Below are positions 34,741-43,581 of a stretch of DNA of 64,000 nt, piece after piece. The position numbers and the translations under genes were made by a program. The DNA is taken from the NCBI GenBank assembly GCA_964342305.1, contig CAYFGK010000010.1:19310-83309 (forward strand). The letters are read 5' to 3'. This stretch comes from DT-110 sp964342305 (GTDB lineage Bacteria > Bacteroidota > Bacteroidia > Chitinophagales > Saprospiraceae). Below the pieces are notes generated by a model. That model saw nothing but the letters and a program-made list of their open reading frames with translations, did not search any database and was not told where the DNA came from. The first letter of the stretch is position 1, and each line of letters begins with the position of its first letter.

Positions 34741-35616
34741 ATGCAAACTCCAGTATTCTACACCGAATCCGGTGAATTTGATCGGGCAAAATACCTGATC
34801 GGACTATTAGTAGTTATTACGGCAGGTCTTCTCCTTGGCTATTTGTATACCGTGATAAACATTTTTATCCCTATTGTTTACCTGAATGTCGTGACCGTAT
34901 TTGGTTTTGGTTTAGCCATGGGACTCGCTACCCGCCTGGTGGGCCGTTTTCTTAAAAATCGAAATCGAAGGAGTCGTTTGGCATTGGGATTAGTGGCGGG
35001 GATTGCCGCGAATTATTTTCAGTGGATCGGATATGTAGACTATGTTCTAATCGGAGAAATACCTTCCTTTGGGCTGTATGTAGCCAATCTGGACTGGATT
35101 TTTCGACCGGCTGAATTCTTTGGTGTGATCGGAGAAATCAACAGAGTGGGTACATGGGAAGTGTTTGGAATTGAGTTCAAAGGATTTATGCTCACCGTAA
35201 TCTGGATTTTTGAGTTAGCTATTATTGGCTATTTGCCAGTAGCATCTATTCTGAATATTGACGTTTTCCCCTATTCAGAAACACAGCATCAATGGTATAA
35301 GAAGTTTACGCTCAACGATGATTTCACCGCAGTTAGTTCAGCCTCCGCAATTCAGGATTCCTTGCTGACCGATCCGGTACAGGCCATCCGGGATCTTGGT
35401 AATGGTCAAGGTTGGCGACATAGTAAAGTACATCTGTTCTTCCTTGAAGAAGAGTCAGATCAGTACTTGTCGATAGAACGGATCTTTATTGAAGAACAAG
35501 GCCGGGGAAAAAAGCAACGGACTCCTATTGTCACTAACATGAGGATACCTAAAGAAGCCGCTCACCAAATATTAAATACCTTTGACCATAGTCGTGAACG
35601 AATTGAAGTCTTTTAA
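34741..35616 (+). CDS. Hypothetical four-helix membrane protein
   Basis: The 291-residue protein has about four membrane segments in its first 180 residues (for example YLIGLLVVITAGLLLGYLY and GFMLTVIWIFELAIIGYL) and a soluble C-terminal region with LHFxE-type and IVTNMRIPKEAAHQIL stretches. By eye the gene is more AT-rich than its neighbours, which may mean recent acquisition. I do not recognise the family. It is 9 bp upstream of the alpha/beta hydrolase-like gene and may be co-transcribed. Confidence 0.72.
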   Translation: MQTPVFYTESGEFDRAKYLIGLLVVITAGLLLGYLYTVINIFIPIVYLNVVTVFGFGLAMGLATRLVGRFLKNRNRRSRLALGLVAGIAANYFQWIGYVDYVLIGEIPSFGLYVANLDWIFRPAEFFGVIGEINRVGTWEVFGIEFKGFMLTVIWIFELAIIGYLPVASILNIDVFPYSETQHQWYKKFTLNDDFTAVSSASAIQDSLLTDPVQAIRDLGNGQGWRHSKVHLFFLEEESDQYLSIERIFIEEQGRGKKQRTPIVTNMRIPKEAAHQILNTFDHSRERIEVF

Positions 35617-35625
35617 TACCATACT

Positions 35626-36645
35626 ATGCGTCTGCTAATCAGCTTGCTAACCATTACTGCCCTTACTGCCTGTCAAAAACCACCAACAAATACCGTTAGC
35701 CTCGATCGGTCCGATTACCTGGTTCCTTCGGCTGATGGGGCACAGCTTTATGTGCGGGAGATTGCTCCCGACCAACGCACCTACACCGAGCCGATGGTGC
35801 TCATCCACGGTGGAGGTGCCGGAGCTACGGCCTCCTTCGACCTGCCCGTGCCGGGCGGTTCCCTGGGCGGGGATCTGGCCAAATTGGGCTTTCAGGTATA
35901 CCTGGTCAATATCCGGGGATGGGAGCGATCGACACTGCCCGAGTATAACCTCAGCAATCCATCGACCGTGGTCGGCTCGGTACGCGAAGCGTCCCGGGAT
36001 ATTGCCGCGGCTGTAGAGTGGATTACCGATCGGGAAGAGGTGGAACAGGTCCATTTGTTTGGCTGGGCAACCGGCGGGCACTGGGCCGCAGCCTATACCA
36101 CCCGTTATCCGGGACAGGTAAAAACACTGACCTCTCTCAATAGCCTGTACGGAGTCTATGCACCCTGGCCCCTGCGATCAGCTTTCGCCCGGGCAGATGA
36201 TTCGACGGCTTTCGCCAAAAATGATTTCTTTCGGCGAACGGCCCGCGAAGACCTGACAAACACCTGGGACAATAGTATTCCTGCGGAAGAAAAGGCCTCC
36301 TGGCGCGACCCGGCCGTCGCCGAAGCCTACCGCAGGACAGCCACCAGCTTTGGTGAGGATACCAACACACTGGTCGTACCCGCCGGCTACCGGGAAGAAA
36401 GCTTCAATATGTCGCAGGGTTTATCCTACTGGGATGCCCGCGACCTCACGGTGCCCACCCTGATCATTCGCAGCGAGCTGGACTTTTGGTCCCGTCCCGA
36501 AGATCTCACCGCTCTGTGCAGTGATCTGACCCGGGCGCCCCGGAAGCGCTGTATCACCATTCCGGGTACGCACTACGTTTTCCTCGACCGGCCCGAACGC
36601 GGGCGCAATGATCTGATCAAGGAAATATTGCGATTTACGCAGTAA
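35626..36645 (+). CDS. Alpha/beta-hydrolase-fold lipoprotein with Ala at the nucleophile position
   Basis: The 339-residue product has a lipoprotein signal (LTAC, C16) and a full alpha/beta-hydrolase fold: HGGGAGA oxyanion loop (61-67), NIRGWERS, the nucleophile elbow, a lid and the C-terminal acid and His. The elbow reads G146-W-A148-T-G150 where GxSxG is expected; codon 36067-36069 is GCA, one base from TCA (Ser). The other triad members appear intact (D286 in ELDFWS and H316 in GTHYVF). Either the protein is catalytically dead and binds a ligand, or another residue serves. It is followed by a very long hairpin. Confidence 0.85.
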   Translation: MRLLISLLTITALTACQKPPTNTVSLDRSDYLVPSADGAQLYVREIAPDQRTYTEPMVLIHGGGAGATASFDLPVPGGSLGGDLAKLGFQVYLVNIRGWERSTLPEYNLSNPSTVVGSVREASRDIAAAVEWITDREEVEQVHLFGWATGGHWAAAYTTRYPGQVKTLTSLNSLYGVYAPWPLRSAFARADDSTAFAKNDFFRRTAREDLTNTWDNSIPAEEKASWRDPAVAEAYRRTATSFGEDTNTLVVPAGYREESFNMSQGLSYWDARDLTVPTLIIRSELDFWSRPEDLTALCSDLTRAPRKRCITIPGTHYVFLDRPERGRNDLIKEILRFTQ

Positions 36646-36647
36646 AT

Positions 36648-36726
36648 CAGGTCTGAGGTCTGAGGTGTGGGGTTTGAGGTGACCTCGAACCTTTCCTCAA
36701 ACCCCACACCTCAGACCTCAAACCTG
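36648..36726. terminator. About 32-bp-stem bidirectional terminator-like inverted repeat
   Basis: A 26-bp perfect stem (36654-36679 with 36695-36720) extends through one mismatch by five further pairs (CAGGT 36648-36652 with ACCTG 36722-36726), closing a 15-nt loop. It fills the gap between convergent genes: it starts 3 bp after one stop and ends exactly at the other. Its arms are made of the GAGGTxTGAGG/CCTCAxACC units that occur as tandem repeats at 17262-17338. Confidence 0.8.
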
Positions 36727-37731
36727 TTAAAAAACAAGTACTGCTCTGAACCGCGCCTCATTGGCCATCATTTTAGCGTAGCCTTCGGCTGCTTTTTCCA
36801 GTGGGAAGGTTTCGATAATGGAAGTTGCTCCGGTGAGGGCCGAAAAGTTCAGGGTGTCCTCTGAGTCCATGGCCGTACCGCTGGCCCATCCCATGACCGA
36901 CCGCTTACCGCCGATGAGTTGCATGGGACTGATGTCGAGACCATCCATGCTGGCACCTACTACCATCAGCTTACCGTTGACTTTAAGGCCGTTGGCGAGT
37001 TGACCGATGGCCTTACTATTGGGTGCGGTTGCCAGGATAATGGTGGCTCCTCCCATTCCCTGGAGCGCTTTTGCGGGATCCTCTTCTTTGTAATCAATGA
37101 ACCCGTCGGCCCCGAGGTCCATAGCCAGTTTTCTTTTACTGTCGCTACTGGAGATGGCAATGGTCTTAAAACCCATCTTCTTAGCAAATTGCAAACCCAG
37201 ATGGCCCAAACCGCCAATACCCTGGATGGCTACCAGGTCACCGGGGTGTCCGCCGGCATTGCGAAGGGCGTTGAAGGTCGTAATACCGGCGCAAAGCAGG
37301 GGGGCGGCCTCTGCTGATGTCAGATCATCCGGTACCGAAGCGATCGCTTCGTGGGGCGCGACCATGTATTCGCCGTACCCGCCATCGTAGCTGATGCCCG
37401 TGATCTTGGCATTGGCACAATTAATGAAGTCACCACGCCGGCAGGATTCACAGGTAAAACAATGACCTCCGTGCCAGCCTACCCCCACACGCTGGCCCTT
37501 CTTCCAGTAGCTGGCCTGATCGCCGGTGGATTCCACGGTGCCGATCACTTCGTGACCGGGTACCCGGGGGTATTCGATACCCGGAAAAGCACCTTCTTTG
37601 ACAAACATATCACTATGGCAAATACCACAAGCCTCTACCTTGATCAATACTTCATTGGGGGCAGGAGTCGGAATATCGCGCTCAACAAGTTCAAAATCCG
37701 CGCCCGCACTGGGTACTTGTACAACTTTCAT
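36727..37731 (-). CDS. Zinc-dependent alcohol dehydrogenase
   Basis: The 334-residue medium-chain dehydrogenase has the catalytic-zinc ligands C38 (CGICHSD) and H60-E61 (GHE), the structural-zinc quartet C91, C94, C97 and C105, and the NAD(P)-binding GIGGLGHLGLQFAKKMG. The family oxidises alcohols or reduces aldehydes in the cytoplasm. It is divergent from an AraC-type regulator across 130 bp, so that regulator probably controls it. Confidence 0.93.
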   Translation of the reverse strand: MKVVQVPSAGADFELVERDIPTPAPNEVLIKVEACGICHSDMFVKEGAFPGIEYPRVPGHEVIGTVESTGDQASYWKKGQRVGVGWHGGHCFTCESCRRGDFINCANAKITGISYDGGYGEYMVAPHEAIASVPDDLTSAEAAPLLCAGITTFNALRNAGGHPGDLVAIQGIGGLGHLGLQFAKKMGFKTIAISSSDSKRKLAMDLGADGFIDYKEEDPAKALQGMGGATIILATAPNSKAIGQLANGLKVNGKLMVVGASMDGLDISPMQLIGGKRSVMGWASGTAMDSEDTLNFSALTGATSIIETFPLEKAAEGYAKMMANEARFRAVLVF

Positions 37732-37861
37732 GGTGCATATTTTTGGGTTCTTTCACAGAACATAGGGACCTGTACAAAGTTTGTCGGGGCAATTGTGGCG
37801 GGGTGTGATTTTCCGCGTATCTTCCTGGTAGGAATCTGTTCACGTTTTCTCATTCCCGATT

Positions 37862-38647
37862 ATGATCGCCATTGATCAACCATTTCTGAGTGCTGCGGGC
37901 ATAGTAAAGATCTCCCGGGCGAATGGTGCTTTTCGTTTCCGGCACCGAACCCAGGGGCTGGCGGTAAAGTACGTGGCCCAGGGGCAGGAGATCTATCAAA
38001 TTGGTGATCAGCAGGTGCCGGTGGTGGCCGGTCAGCTCCTTTTTTTGCCGGAAGGCACCCCCTATACCGCATTCAATACGAATAAAAGCCCCCATGCCCA
38101 AGGTGTTTGTATTGATGTTACCGATCGCTCCACTTCACCCTTATTATGGGGCATCCCTCTGACCGACTCCACCATCGGACAACACTTAGCTGATTGTACT
38201 TCTGTGTCGGATTGGCAGCAGGTAGTGCTTCAACTGAAAAATTCCCTCGACCGGCTCGATACTTTTCTGGCAGAAGTACAGCCGGGACTGGAGGCTTCCG
38301 CCAAAAAACTGGAGACCCAGCGGCATTTACTGAGTTGCCTGATGCAGGCGCAACAGTGGATCCGTGCTCACTACCACGAGTCGTTCCGACTGGCTGATCT
38401 GGCCCGTCGGGTCGGACTATCGACCTACCATTTCCAGCGATTGTTCAAGGCCTGCTTCCAACAATCACCCCAGCAAATGCAGCAGGAATTGCGATTGGCA
38501 CAAGCGCAACTGTGGCTCGCCGATCCAACTAAATCGCTATCCGATATTGCTTGTAGGCTGGGTTATACGGATCTGCCGGCCTTTTCACGGGCTTTCAAAA
38601 AAAAGAAGGGTATTCCACCCTCGAAGGTGAGAGCGGATCTACTCTGA
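37862..38647 (+). CDS. AraC-family transcriptional regulator
   Basis: The 261-residue protein has an N-terminal cupin-like sensor (GQEIYQIGDQQVPVVAGQLLFLPEGTPY) and two C-terminal helix-turn-helix motifs (FRLADLARRVGLSTYHFQRLFK and LSDIACRLGYTDLPAFSRAFKKKKG). It is divergent from the alcohol dehydrogenase gene, with 130 bp between; the gap includes the small dyad ACAAAGTTTGT. The likely role is aldehyde- or alcohol-responsive control of that gene; the effector is not known. Confidence 0.92.
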   Translation: MIAIDQPFLSAAGIVKISRANGAFRFRHRTQGLAVKYVAQGQEIYQIGDQQVPVVAGQLLFLPEGTPYTAFNTNKSPHAQGVCIDVTDRSTSPLLWGIPLTDSTIGQHLADCTSVSDWQQVVLQLKNSLDRLDTFLAEVQPGLEASAKKLETQRHLLSCLMQAQQWIRAHYHESFRLADLARRVGLSTYHFQRLFKACFQQSPQQMQQELRLAQAQLWLADPTKSLSDIACRLGYTDLPAFSRAFKKKKGIPPSKVRADLL

Positions 38648-38720
38648 GCCAAATTCGCAACATTGTACAAGTGGTTGGTCCTAAAACAAGCGACCTTGAG
38701 GCAGTACTAAACCAGCTGTT

Positions 38721-40019
38721 ATGCGATTTTGGATCTTGCCTCTGCTCCTGTTATTAGGGTCTTCATTTGTTCACCGTGGGGCGACAGAATGGGATAACCT
38801 GGTCGATGACTTTGTCCGTGATTACCGCAGCCTCCATATCCAGCGGCTTCGCATTGCCTATCTCGACAATCTGCAAGGGATCCAAGATGCGGCAGATGTT
38901 GCACAGCAAGCGAAGGTGTTACGGGAGTGGGAAGCCCGACTGGACGGTGTGGACCGGCAGAACCTCACCGCTGATCAGCAATGGTCCTATGACTTACTGA
39001 CCTATCAACTTAAACTGGATCTGGAACGAATAGCCCTGGAAATACCATGGGCCGCCAATCCACCGGAGCACCTATCGGAGGGGGGACTAGCGCAGGTCCC
39101 CAACGGAAAGGCCTGGTACGAACACTACCTGAAACGATGGGTCGACGCTTCGGTAACCCCTGATGAACTGTTTGCCTTTGGTTTGAAAGAAGTGGAGCGG
39201 GTATTGTCGGCAATGCGTGCTTTGGAAGCATCGGATCCTGCCTTTCGGCAAAAGCTGACCGGAGCCGACCGGTATTTCTATACGCAGTCAGCCGTGGACA
39301 GTGCCTGCAAAGACTATCGGGCCTGGATTACGCCCATTCTGACCGATTATTTTCCGAAGATGGAGGAGATTCCCTCACTGGATATTGTGCCGGGACGACA
39401 CGAACGACTCGCCCAGACACCCGGCTATTACAGCGAGAATACGTTTTACTATAATTTCTTTGACAAGCCCTACGAAAAGCGTCAGGTGCCCTGGCTGTTT
39501 ATGCACGAAGGGGTTCCCGGACACCATTATGAAATAAACTTCAGCCGGCAACTCGATTTGCACCCATTGCAGGAACTGTTTTATCAGCCCGGATACAGTG
39601 AAGGCTGGGCGGCTTATATCGAGGATATTGCCTTCGAGTTTGGGGCTTATCGCACTCCCTACGAGGAGTACGGTAAGTGGGAATGGGACCTTATCCGGTC
39701 GGTCCGCGTGCCCCTGGATGTAGGGTTGAATTACTATGGCTGGAGTGACGAAAAGGCCATGGCATTCTGGCGTACGAATATTCAGGGTATCGATGACATC
39801 GGTCGACGGGAGCTCGCCCGCATGAAACGCTGGCCCTGTCAGGTGATCACCTATAAGTATGGTGCCCGATCCATCATGCGTTGGAAGGAGCACTTTGAGG
39901 GGGAACCCGGCTTCGACCTTAAAGCCTTTCACGAAGAGGTGCTGAAGCGCGGGCCGTTGCCGTATTCCGTTTTAGGGCCGCTGGTTTTATCATCTGATCG
40001 CTTTCGCGAAAAAAACTAA
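38721..40019 (+). CDS. DUF885 family metallopeptidase-like protein
   Basis: The 432-residue product has a signal peptide (cleavage near SSFVHRG) and the DUF885 signature FMHEGVPGHHYE, with H262, E263 and H268 as the probable zinc site, followed by YSEGWAAYIE. The family is thought to be a gluzincin-like peptidase group. Exported Bacteroidota members probably degrade peptides in the periplasm. At 432 residues it is shorter than many (about 580). The stop lies 3 bp before the start of the esterase gene at 40023, so the two are co-transcribed. Confidence 0.85.
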   Translation: MRFWILPLLLLLGSSFVHRGATEWDNLVDDFVRDYRSLHIQRLRIAYLDNLQGIQDAADVAQQAKVLREWEARLDGVDRQNLTADQQWSYDLLTYQLKLDLERIALEIPWAANPPEHLSEGGLAQVPNGKAWYEHYLKRWVDASVTPDELFAFGLKEVERVLSAMRALEASDPAFRQKLTGADRYFYTQSAVDSACKDYRAWITPILTDYFPKMEEIPSLDIVPGRHERLAQTPGYYSENTFYYNFFDKPYEKRQVPWLFMHEGVPGHHYEINFSRQLDLHPLQELFYQPGYSEGWAAYIEDIAFEFGAYRTPYEEYGKWEWDLIRSVRVPLDVGLNYYGWSDEKAMAFWRTNIQGIDDIGRRELARMKRWPCQVITYKYGARSIMRWKEHFEGEPGFDLKAFHEEVLKRGPLPYSVLGPLVLSSDRFREKN

Positions 40020-40022
40020 GCC

Positions 40023-40910
40023 ATGAATCGATTACTTATCTGTTGTCTGTTAATGAGTTGTGGTGGGATGCTGCCCGCACAGGATACAACCGCTTATCAA
40101 ATATGGGAAGACCTTGCTTATTTACCCGCAGCTGAGATTCAGGTCGACAGCACCCAGTGCCTCAACCTGGTGGTACCCGAAACCGACGTACCGGCTCCAC
40201 TGCTCGTTTGGGTGGGTGGGGGTGCCTGGTCCTACGTAAATAAAGATGTGGAAATGAACCTGGCCCGTCGTCTGGCCGGGGAGGGTATTGCCGTGGCCAG
40301 CGTAGGCCACCGGCTGAGTCCGGCAGTTTGGCGAAATCCCGCCTGGGATCAGGGTGTTCAGCATCCGGCACACGTACATGACCTGGCGGCGGCGGTGCAT
40401 TGGCTCTACGAGAACGCGGGAGAATTCGGGTATGATCGCGATCGGCTGTACGTAGGTGGGTTTTCCTCAGGTGCTCAGCTGTCGGCTTTACTTACTCTTG
40501 ACCCCAAACACTTAGGCGAAGAAGGCCTCTCCACGGACATCATTAAAGGAGTCATTCCCATCTCCGGCACCTTTGATATTGAAGATTACCATCAGGTATT
40601 TGTCGACAGCGAGAATCCAGGCATGGCGAAGGAGCACGTAGAAGCTGTTTTTGGCGAAAGCCCCCAGGACTGGCGCGATGCTTCACCGGTACAGTACCTG
40701 GAAAATCTATCTGCCCCCTGGTTGGTGATCTGCGACAATAGTTTGTACCAATACACCCGTCTGCTGGAAGATCGCCTACGGGAAACGAACTTTCGTGACG
40801 TGCAGGTCGTGTATGCCTACCATCTGTCGCATGCCGGCCTGTGGCGGGATATGTCGAATAATCCCGAGAGTGTGTATCGGGAGTTGGTGATCAGTTTTGT
40901 AAAAAAATGA
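40023..40910 (+). CDS. Secreted alpha/beta-hydrolase esterase
   Basis: The 295-residue protein has a signal peptide (cleavage near LPAQ) and a carboxylesterase-type fold: VWVGGGAWS oxyanion region, GHRLSP, HDLAAAVHWLYENA, and G146-F-S148-S-G150 with S148 as nucleophile; a late His in HAGLW fits the triad. Most similar to lipase/esterase families that act on small esters. It directly follows the DUF885 gene (3 bp) and converges with 3 bp spacing on an S33 peptidase gene. Confidence 0.87.
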   Translation: MNRLLICCLLMSCGGMLPAQDTTAYQIWEDLAYLPAAEIQVDSTQCLNLVVPETDVPAPLLVWVGGGAWSYVNKDVEMNLARRLAGEGIAVASVGHRLSPAVWRNPAWDQGVQHPAHVHDLAAAVHWLYENAGEFGYDRDRLYVGGFSSGAQLSALLTLDPKHLGEEGLSTDIIKGVIPISGTFDIEDYHQVFVDSENPGMAKEHVEAVFGESPQDWRDASPVQYLENLSAPWLVICDNSLYQYTRLLEDRLRETNFRDVQVVYAYHLSHAGLWRDMSNNPESVYRELVISFVKK

Positions 40911-40913
40911 TGG

Positions 40914-42326
40914 TTACCGGAATCGGATCATAGGCGTCTCATCCACGCATTCCATGTCCAGGTTCTGATCCGGCGCTTCCAGGAAACGGGCGGCCAGTTT
41001 GAAAAAGCAGTCGTTTAGAGGTGTATGCCCATCGTCGGGGAATACGGCCCACTGGGCATTCGGAAGATTTGGTAATGCTTTTTTAGCGTAAGCAGGAGGT
41101 GTAATCGGGTCAAAGGCCCCACTGATCAGCAACATTGGTTTCTCAGACCGGTTCTCCTGCAGATTTGTGGAGAACGACTTGCCCTGTTGCCAGTCGCGCA
41201 TAATACCTGGGTCGGCGGTGAACAGGCTCAGTCCATCCCGGAATTCGGTTTCTGCAAGCTCTTTTTCTAACCATTCTTGATTGGGATAGCCCCCTTCGTC
41301 GGCCGTCATGACCGACCAGTACACGGCCAGATTTATGGCTGACAGCCGCTGCGACATGGCCCCTAAAAAGTGGGTCATTTGCCCGGCCTTTCTTTCCGAG
41401 ATAACCTGAATCATGGAAGGCAGGCGGGCAATGGTGGACCTGTCGTACAACATCTGCTGGATCAGCAGCAAGTAATCGGAGGCGTTGAGGGTGAAGTCTG
41501 CGCCGGCATACGTAAACGTCCAGGGTGTTTTTTCCAGTTCCCGGTAATTCTGTCGAATCGTAGTAGCCAGGTTCGGATACCGGGAGCGACAGGCAGGTGA
41601 TTTTTCACAAAAACGGGTCACCCGTTTTAGGGAGGCCTCAAAATTAGAAAGCAGATGCTCGTACATACGTACCTGGGGCGGAAATTCCCCTACCAGGATT
41701 TCCGAACGACATGATTCCGGATAGGCCTCTGCATAGCTCAGACCAAGACGGGTTCCGTATGATCCGCCAAAGATATTCCATTGATCATAGCCTAAGTGAA
41801 GCCGCAATTGCTCCAGATCTTGTACACTGGCCAATGTATTGAAATCATTGGGTGATTTACCTTCATTTTGTAGGCTGCTCTGACATTCAGTAATGGCTTT
41901 CGCCAAAAAATCAGCCTCCGTACCTGGCGAAAGATCGGCAGCCAGGGCTCGCATCAATTGATTAGTCAGATCCGGGCAAATGACATCAGATCGCCCAATA
42001 CCTCTTTGGTCATACAGCACAAAATCCCGCCTGGAATCCAGCCGCAATTGTCGGTATCCTGCCTGATAATCGATAACGGAGCCTCCGGGACCTCCCTGGA
42101 GAAAGACAACCGGGTCGGGCCTGGATGCTTCTCCGGAGCCTGGAATAACCAGGTAAGCGATGCGCGTTGTGGGACCTTCCGGGGCACTATAATTGAGGGG
42201 TACCTCCACGTATCCACATCGGTCACCAGATTCGTGATCTATGTCGGGGAAGGCGCAATCATGCGGATCGCCCAGGCCACAACTGGTCAGAATTATTCCG
42301 AATAAGCAGCTACATATCCAGTACAT
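40914..42326 (-). CDS. Lipoprotein S33-family alpha/beta hydrolase (proline aminopeptidase/TAP-like)
   Basis: The 470-residue protein has a lipoprotein signal (LTSC, C16), then the S33 peptidase pattern: VVFLQGGPGGSV, DQRGIGRSD, FGGSYGTRLGLSYAEAYP with nucleophile Ser, and a C-terminal TAP-like domain (LLISGAFDPITPPAYAKKALPN and DDGHTPLND with the catalytic Asp and His). It likely trims peptides at the cell envelope. It is divergent from the NAPE-PLD-like gene across 121 bp that contain two 14-bp direct repeats. Confidence 0.9.
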   Translation of the reverse strand: MYWICSCLFGIILTSCGLGDPHDCAFPDIDHESGDRCGYVEVPLNYSAPEGPTTRIAYLVIPGSGEASRPDPVVFLQGGPGGSVIDYQAGYRQLRLDSRRDFVLYDQRGIGRSDVICPDLTNQLMRALAADLSPGTEADFLAKAITECQSSLQNEGKSPNDFNTLASVQDLEQLRLHLGYDQWNIFGGSYGTRLGLSYAEAYPESCRSEILVGEFPPQVRMYEHLLSNFEASLKRVTRFCEKSPACRSRYPNLATTIRQNYRELEKTPWTFTYAGADFTLNASDYLLLIQQMLYDRSTIARLPSMIQVISERKAGQMTHFLGAMSQRLSAINLAVYWSVMTADEGGYPNQEWLEKELAETEFRDGLSLFTADPGIMRDWQQGKSFSTNLQENRSEKPMLLISGAFDPITPPAYAKKALPNLPNAQWAVFPDDGHTPLNDCFFKLAARFLEAPDQNLDMECVDETPMIRFR

Positions 42327-42353
42327 ACGTCTAATTTGATATTTATCTGAAAA

Positions 42354-42388
42354 AATTGGGATTCAAATCGACCTAATTGGGATTCAAA
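42354..42388. promoter_or_regulatory. Two 14-bp direct repeats, 21-bp period
   Basis: AATTGGGATTCAAA occurs at 42354-42367 and 42375-42388 without mismatch, 21 bp apart, which is two helical turns. It lies in the gap between divergent genes at 42326 and 42448. This spacing suits a cooperative regulator binding one face of the DNA. The regulator is not known. Confidence 0.55.
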
Positions 42389-42447
42389 ACGATATAGATA
42401 GGTACACTACCCTATTCCCTGCTTTTTGACAACCAAATGAATCCGTT

Positions 42448-43485
42448 ATGAAACAATTCGGCAGCAATCCTTCGGAGGATGATCTCAAACGCTATGCCCA
42501 ATCGCCCCAATGGAGAGACGGGCGATTTTGCAATCTGGAAAAGACAGATATGTCGATCAACCCCATGACGACGCTTACCTTACTCTACCAACAGGTCTTT
42601 CAGGCCAAGGAGCGGCGCCCTGACAAACCTCTGCCCATTACGCCCATCAAGGTAGATGCATTTATGGCCGACAGTCCTACCGCCAAAATGGTGTGGTACG
42701 GCCATTCAGTGCTCTTGATGCGAATGGCTGGTAAAACCATTCTGATCGACCCCATGCTGGGGGAGGATGCTTCTCCAATCGCACCCTTCAAAACCAGCCG
42801 TTTTTCAAAGAACACCCTTGATCTGATCGACCATTTACCGCCGTTGGATGCGGTGGTGTTAACCCACGATCACTACGATCACCTGGATATGGACAGCATG
42901 AAAAAAGTGATAACCCGGGCACCTAAATTCTTTGTGTCACTGGGGATGGGGCGTCACCTGAAAGCCTGGGGGGTGCCGGAAAAGGATATTCAGGAATTTG
43001 ATTGGTGGGATACCGCCGAACTGGGCGGTATTACTATAACCAGTACACCCACCCGGCACTTTTCGGGTCGGGGCCTGAAAGACCGGGCTAAATCACTGTG
43101 GGGCGGCTGGGCCTTCCGCAGCAATGATGAACACATCTGGTTTAGTGGCGACGGTGGCTACGGAAATCACTTCCAGGAGGTGGGGGGACGACTGGGCCCC
43201 TTTGATTTCGCCATTATGGAATGTGGTCAGTACAGCGAGCACTGGGAAACCATACATATGTTTCCGGAACAAAGTATACAGGCAGCACAGGATGCCAGAG
43301 CCCAGGCCGCCATGCCGGTGCATTGGGGTGGTTTTTCCCTGGCACCACACGCGTGGAAGGATCCCATTGAGCGCTTTGTGGCGGCCGCCGAAGAAGCGAA
43401 CCTCCCGATCATAACTCCTTCTCTCGGTGAGGTATTCACTTATGATTCACCCAAAGTAACTCCATGGTGGGAAGCTTTTAAATAA
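42448..43485 (+). CDS. NAPE-PLD/UlaG-like metallo-beta-lactamase-fold hydrolase
   Basis: The 345-residue protein has the WYGHSVLLMRMAGKTILIDPML start of this family, the metal motif THDHYDHLD, then TPTRHFSGRG, FSGDGGYGNHF and a closing MPVHWGGFSLAPHAW. There is no signal peptide. It belongs to the NAPE-PLD-like branch of the MBL fold, whose best-known members cleave phosphodiesters of lipids, but the substrate here is unknown. Confidence 0.9.
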   Translation: MKQFGSNPSEDDLKRYAQSPQWRDGRFCNLEKTDMSINPMTTLTLLYQQVFQAKERRPDKPLPITPIKVDAFMADSPTAKMVWYGHSVLLMRMAGKTILIDPMLGEDASPIAPFKTSRFSKNTLDLIDHLPPLDAVVLTHDHYDHLDMDSMKKVITRAPKFFVSLGMGRHLKAWGVPEKDIQEFDWWDTAELGGITITSTPTRHFSGRGLKDRAKSLWGGWAFRSNDEHIWFSGDGGYGNHFQEVGGRLGPFDFAIMECGQYSEHWETIHMFPEQSIQAAQDARAQAAMPVHWGGFSLAPHAWKDPIERFVAAAEEANLPIITPSLGEVFTYDSPKVTPWWEAFK

Positions 43486-43581
43486 AGAGTACTGACGCAA
43501 AAAAGGAGTTTACTTTAGCCGGACATTAAAAACTATCTTATTTTCCAGGAGGAATTTTCCGCTATTACCGGTTTGTAAGCT

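Noticed and set aside
42354..42388. The two 14-bp direct repeats as a minimal CRISPR
   Set aside because: The repeats are too short and only 7 bp separate them. An operator is a better explanation.
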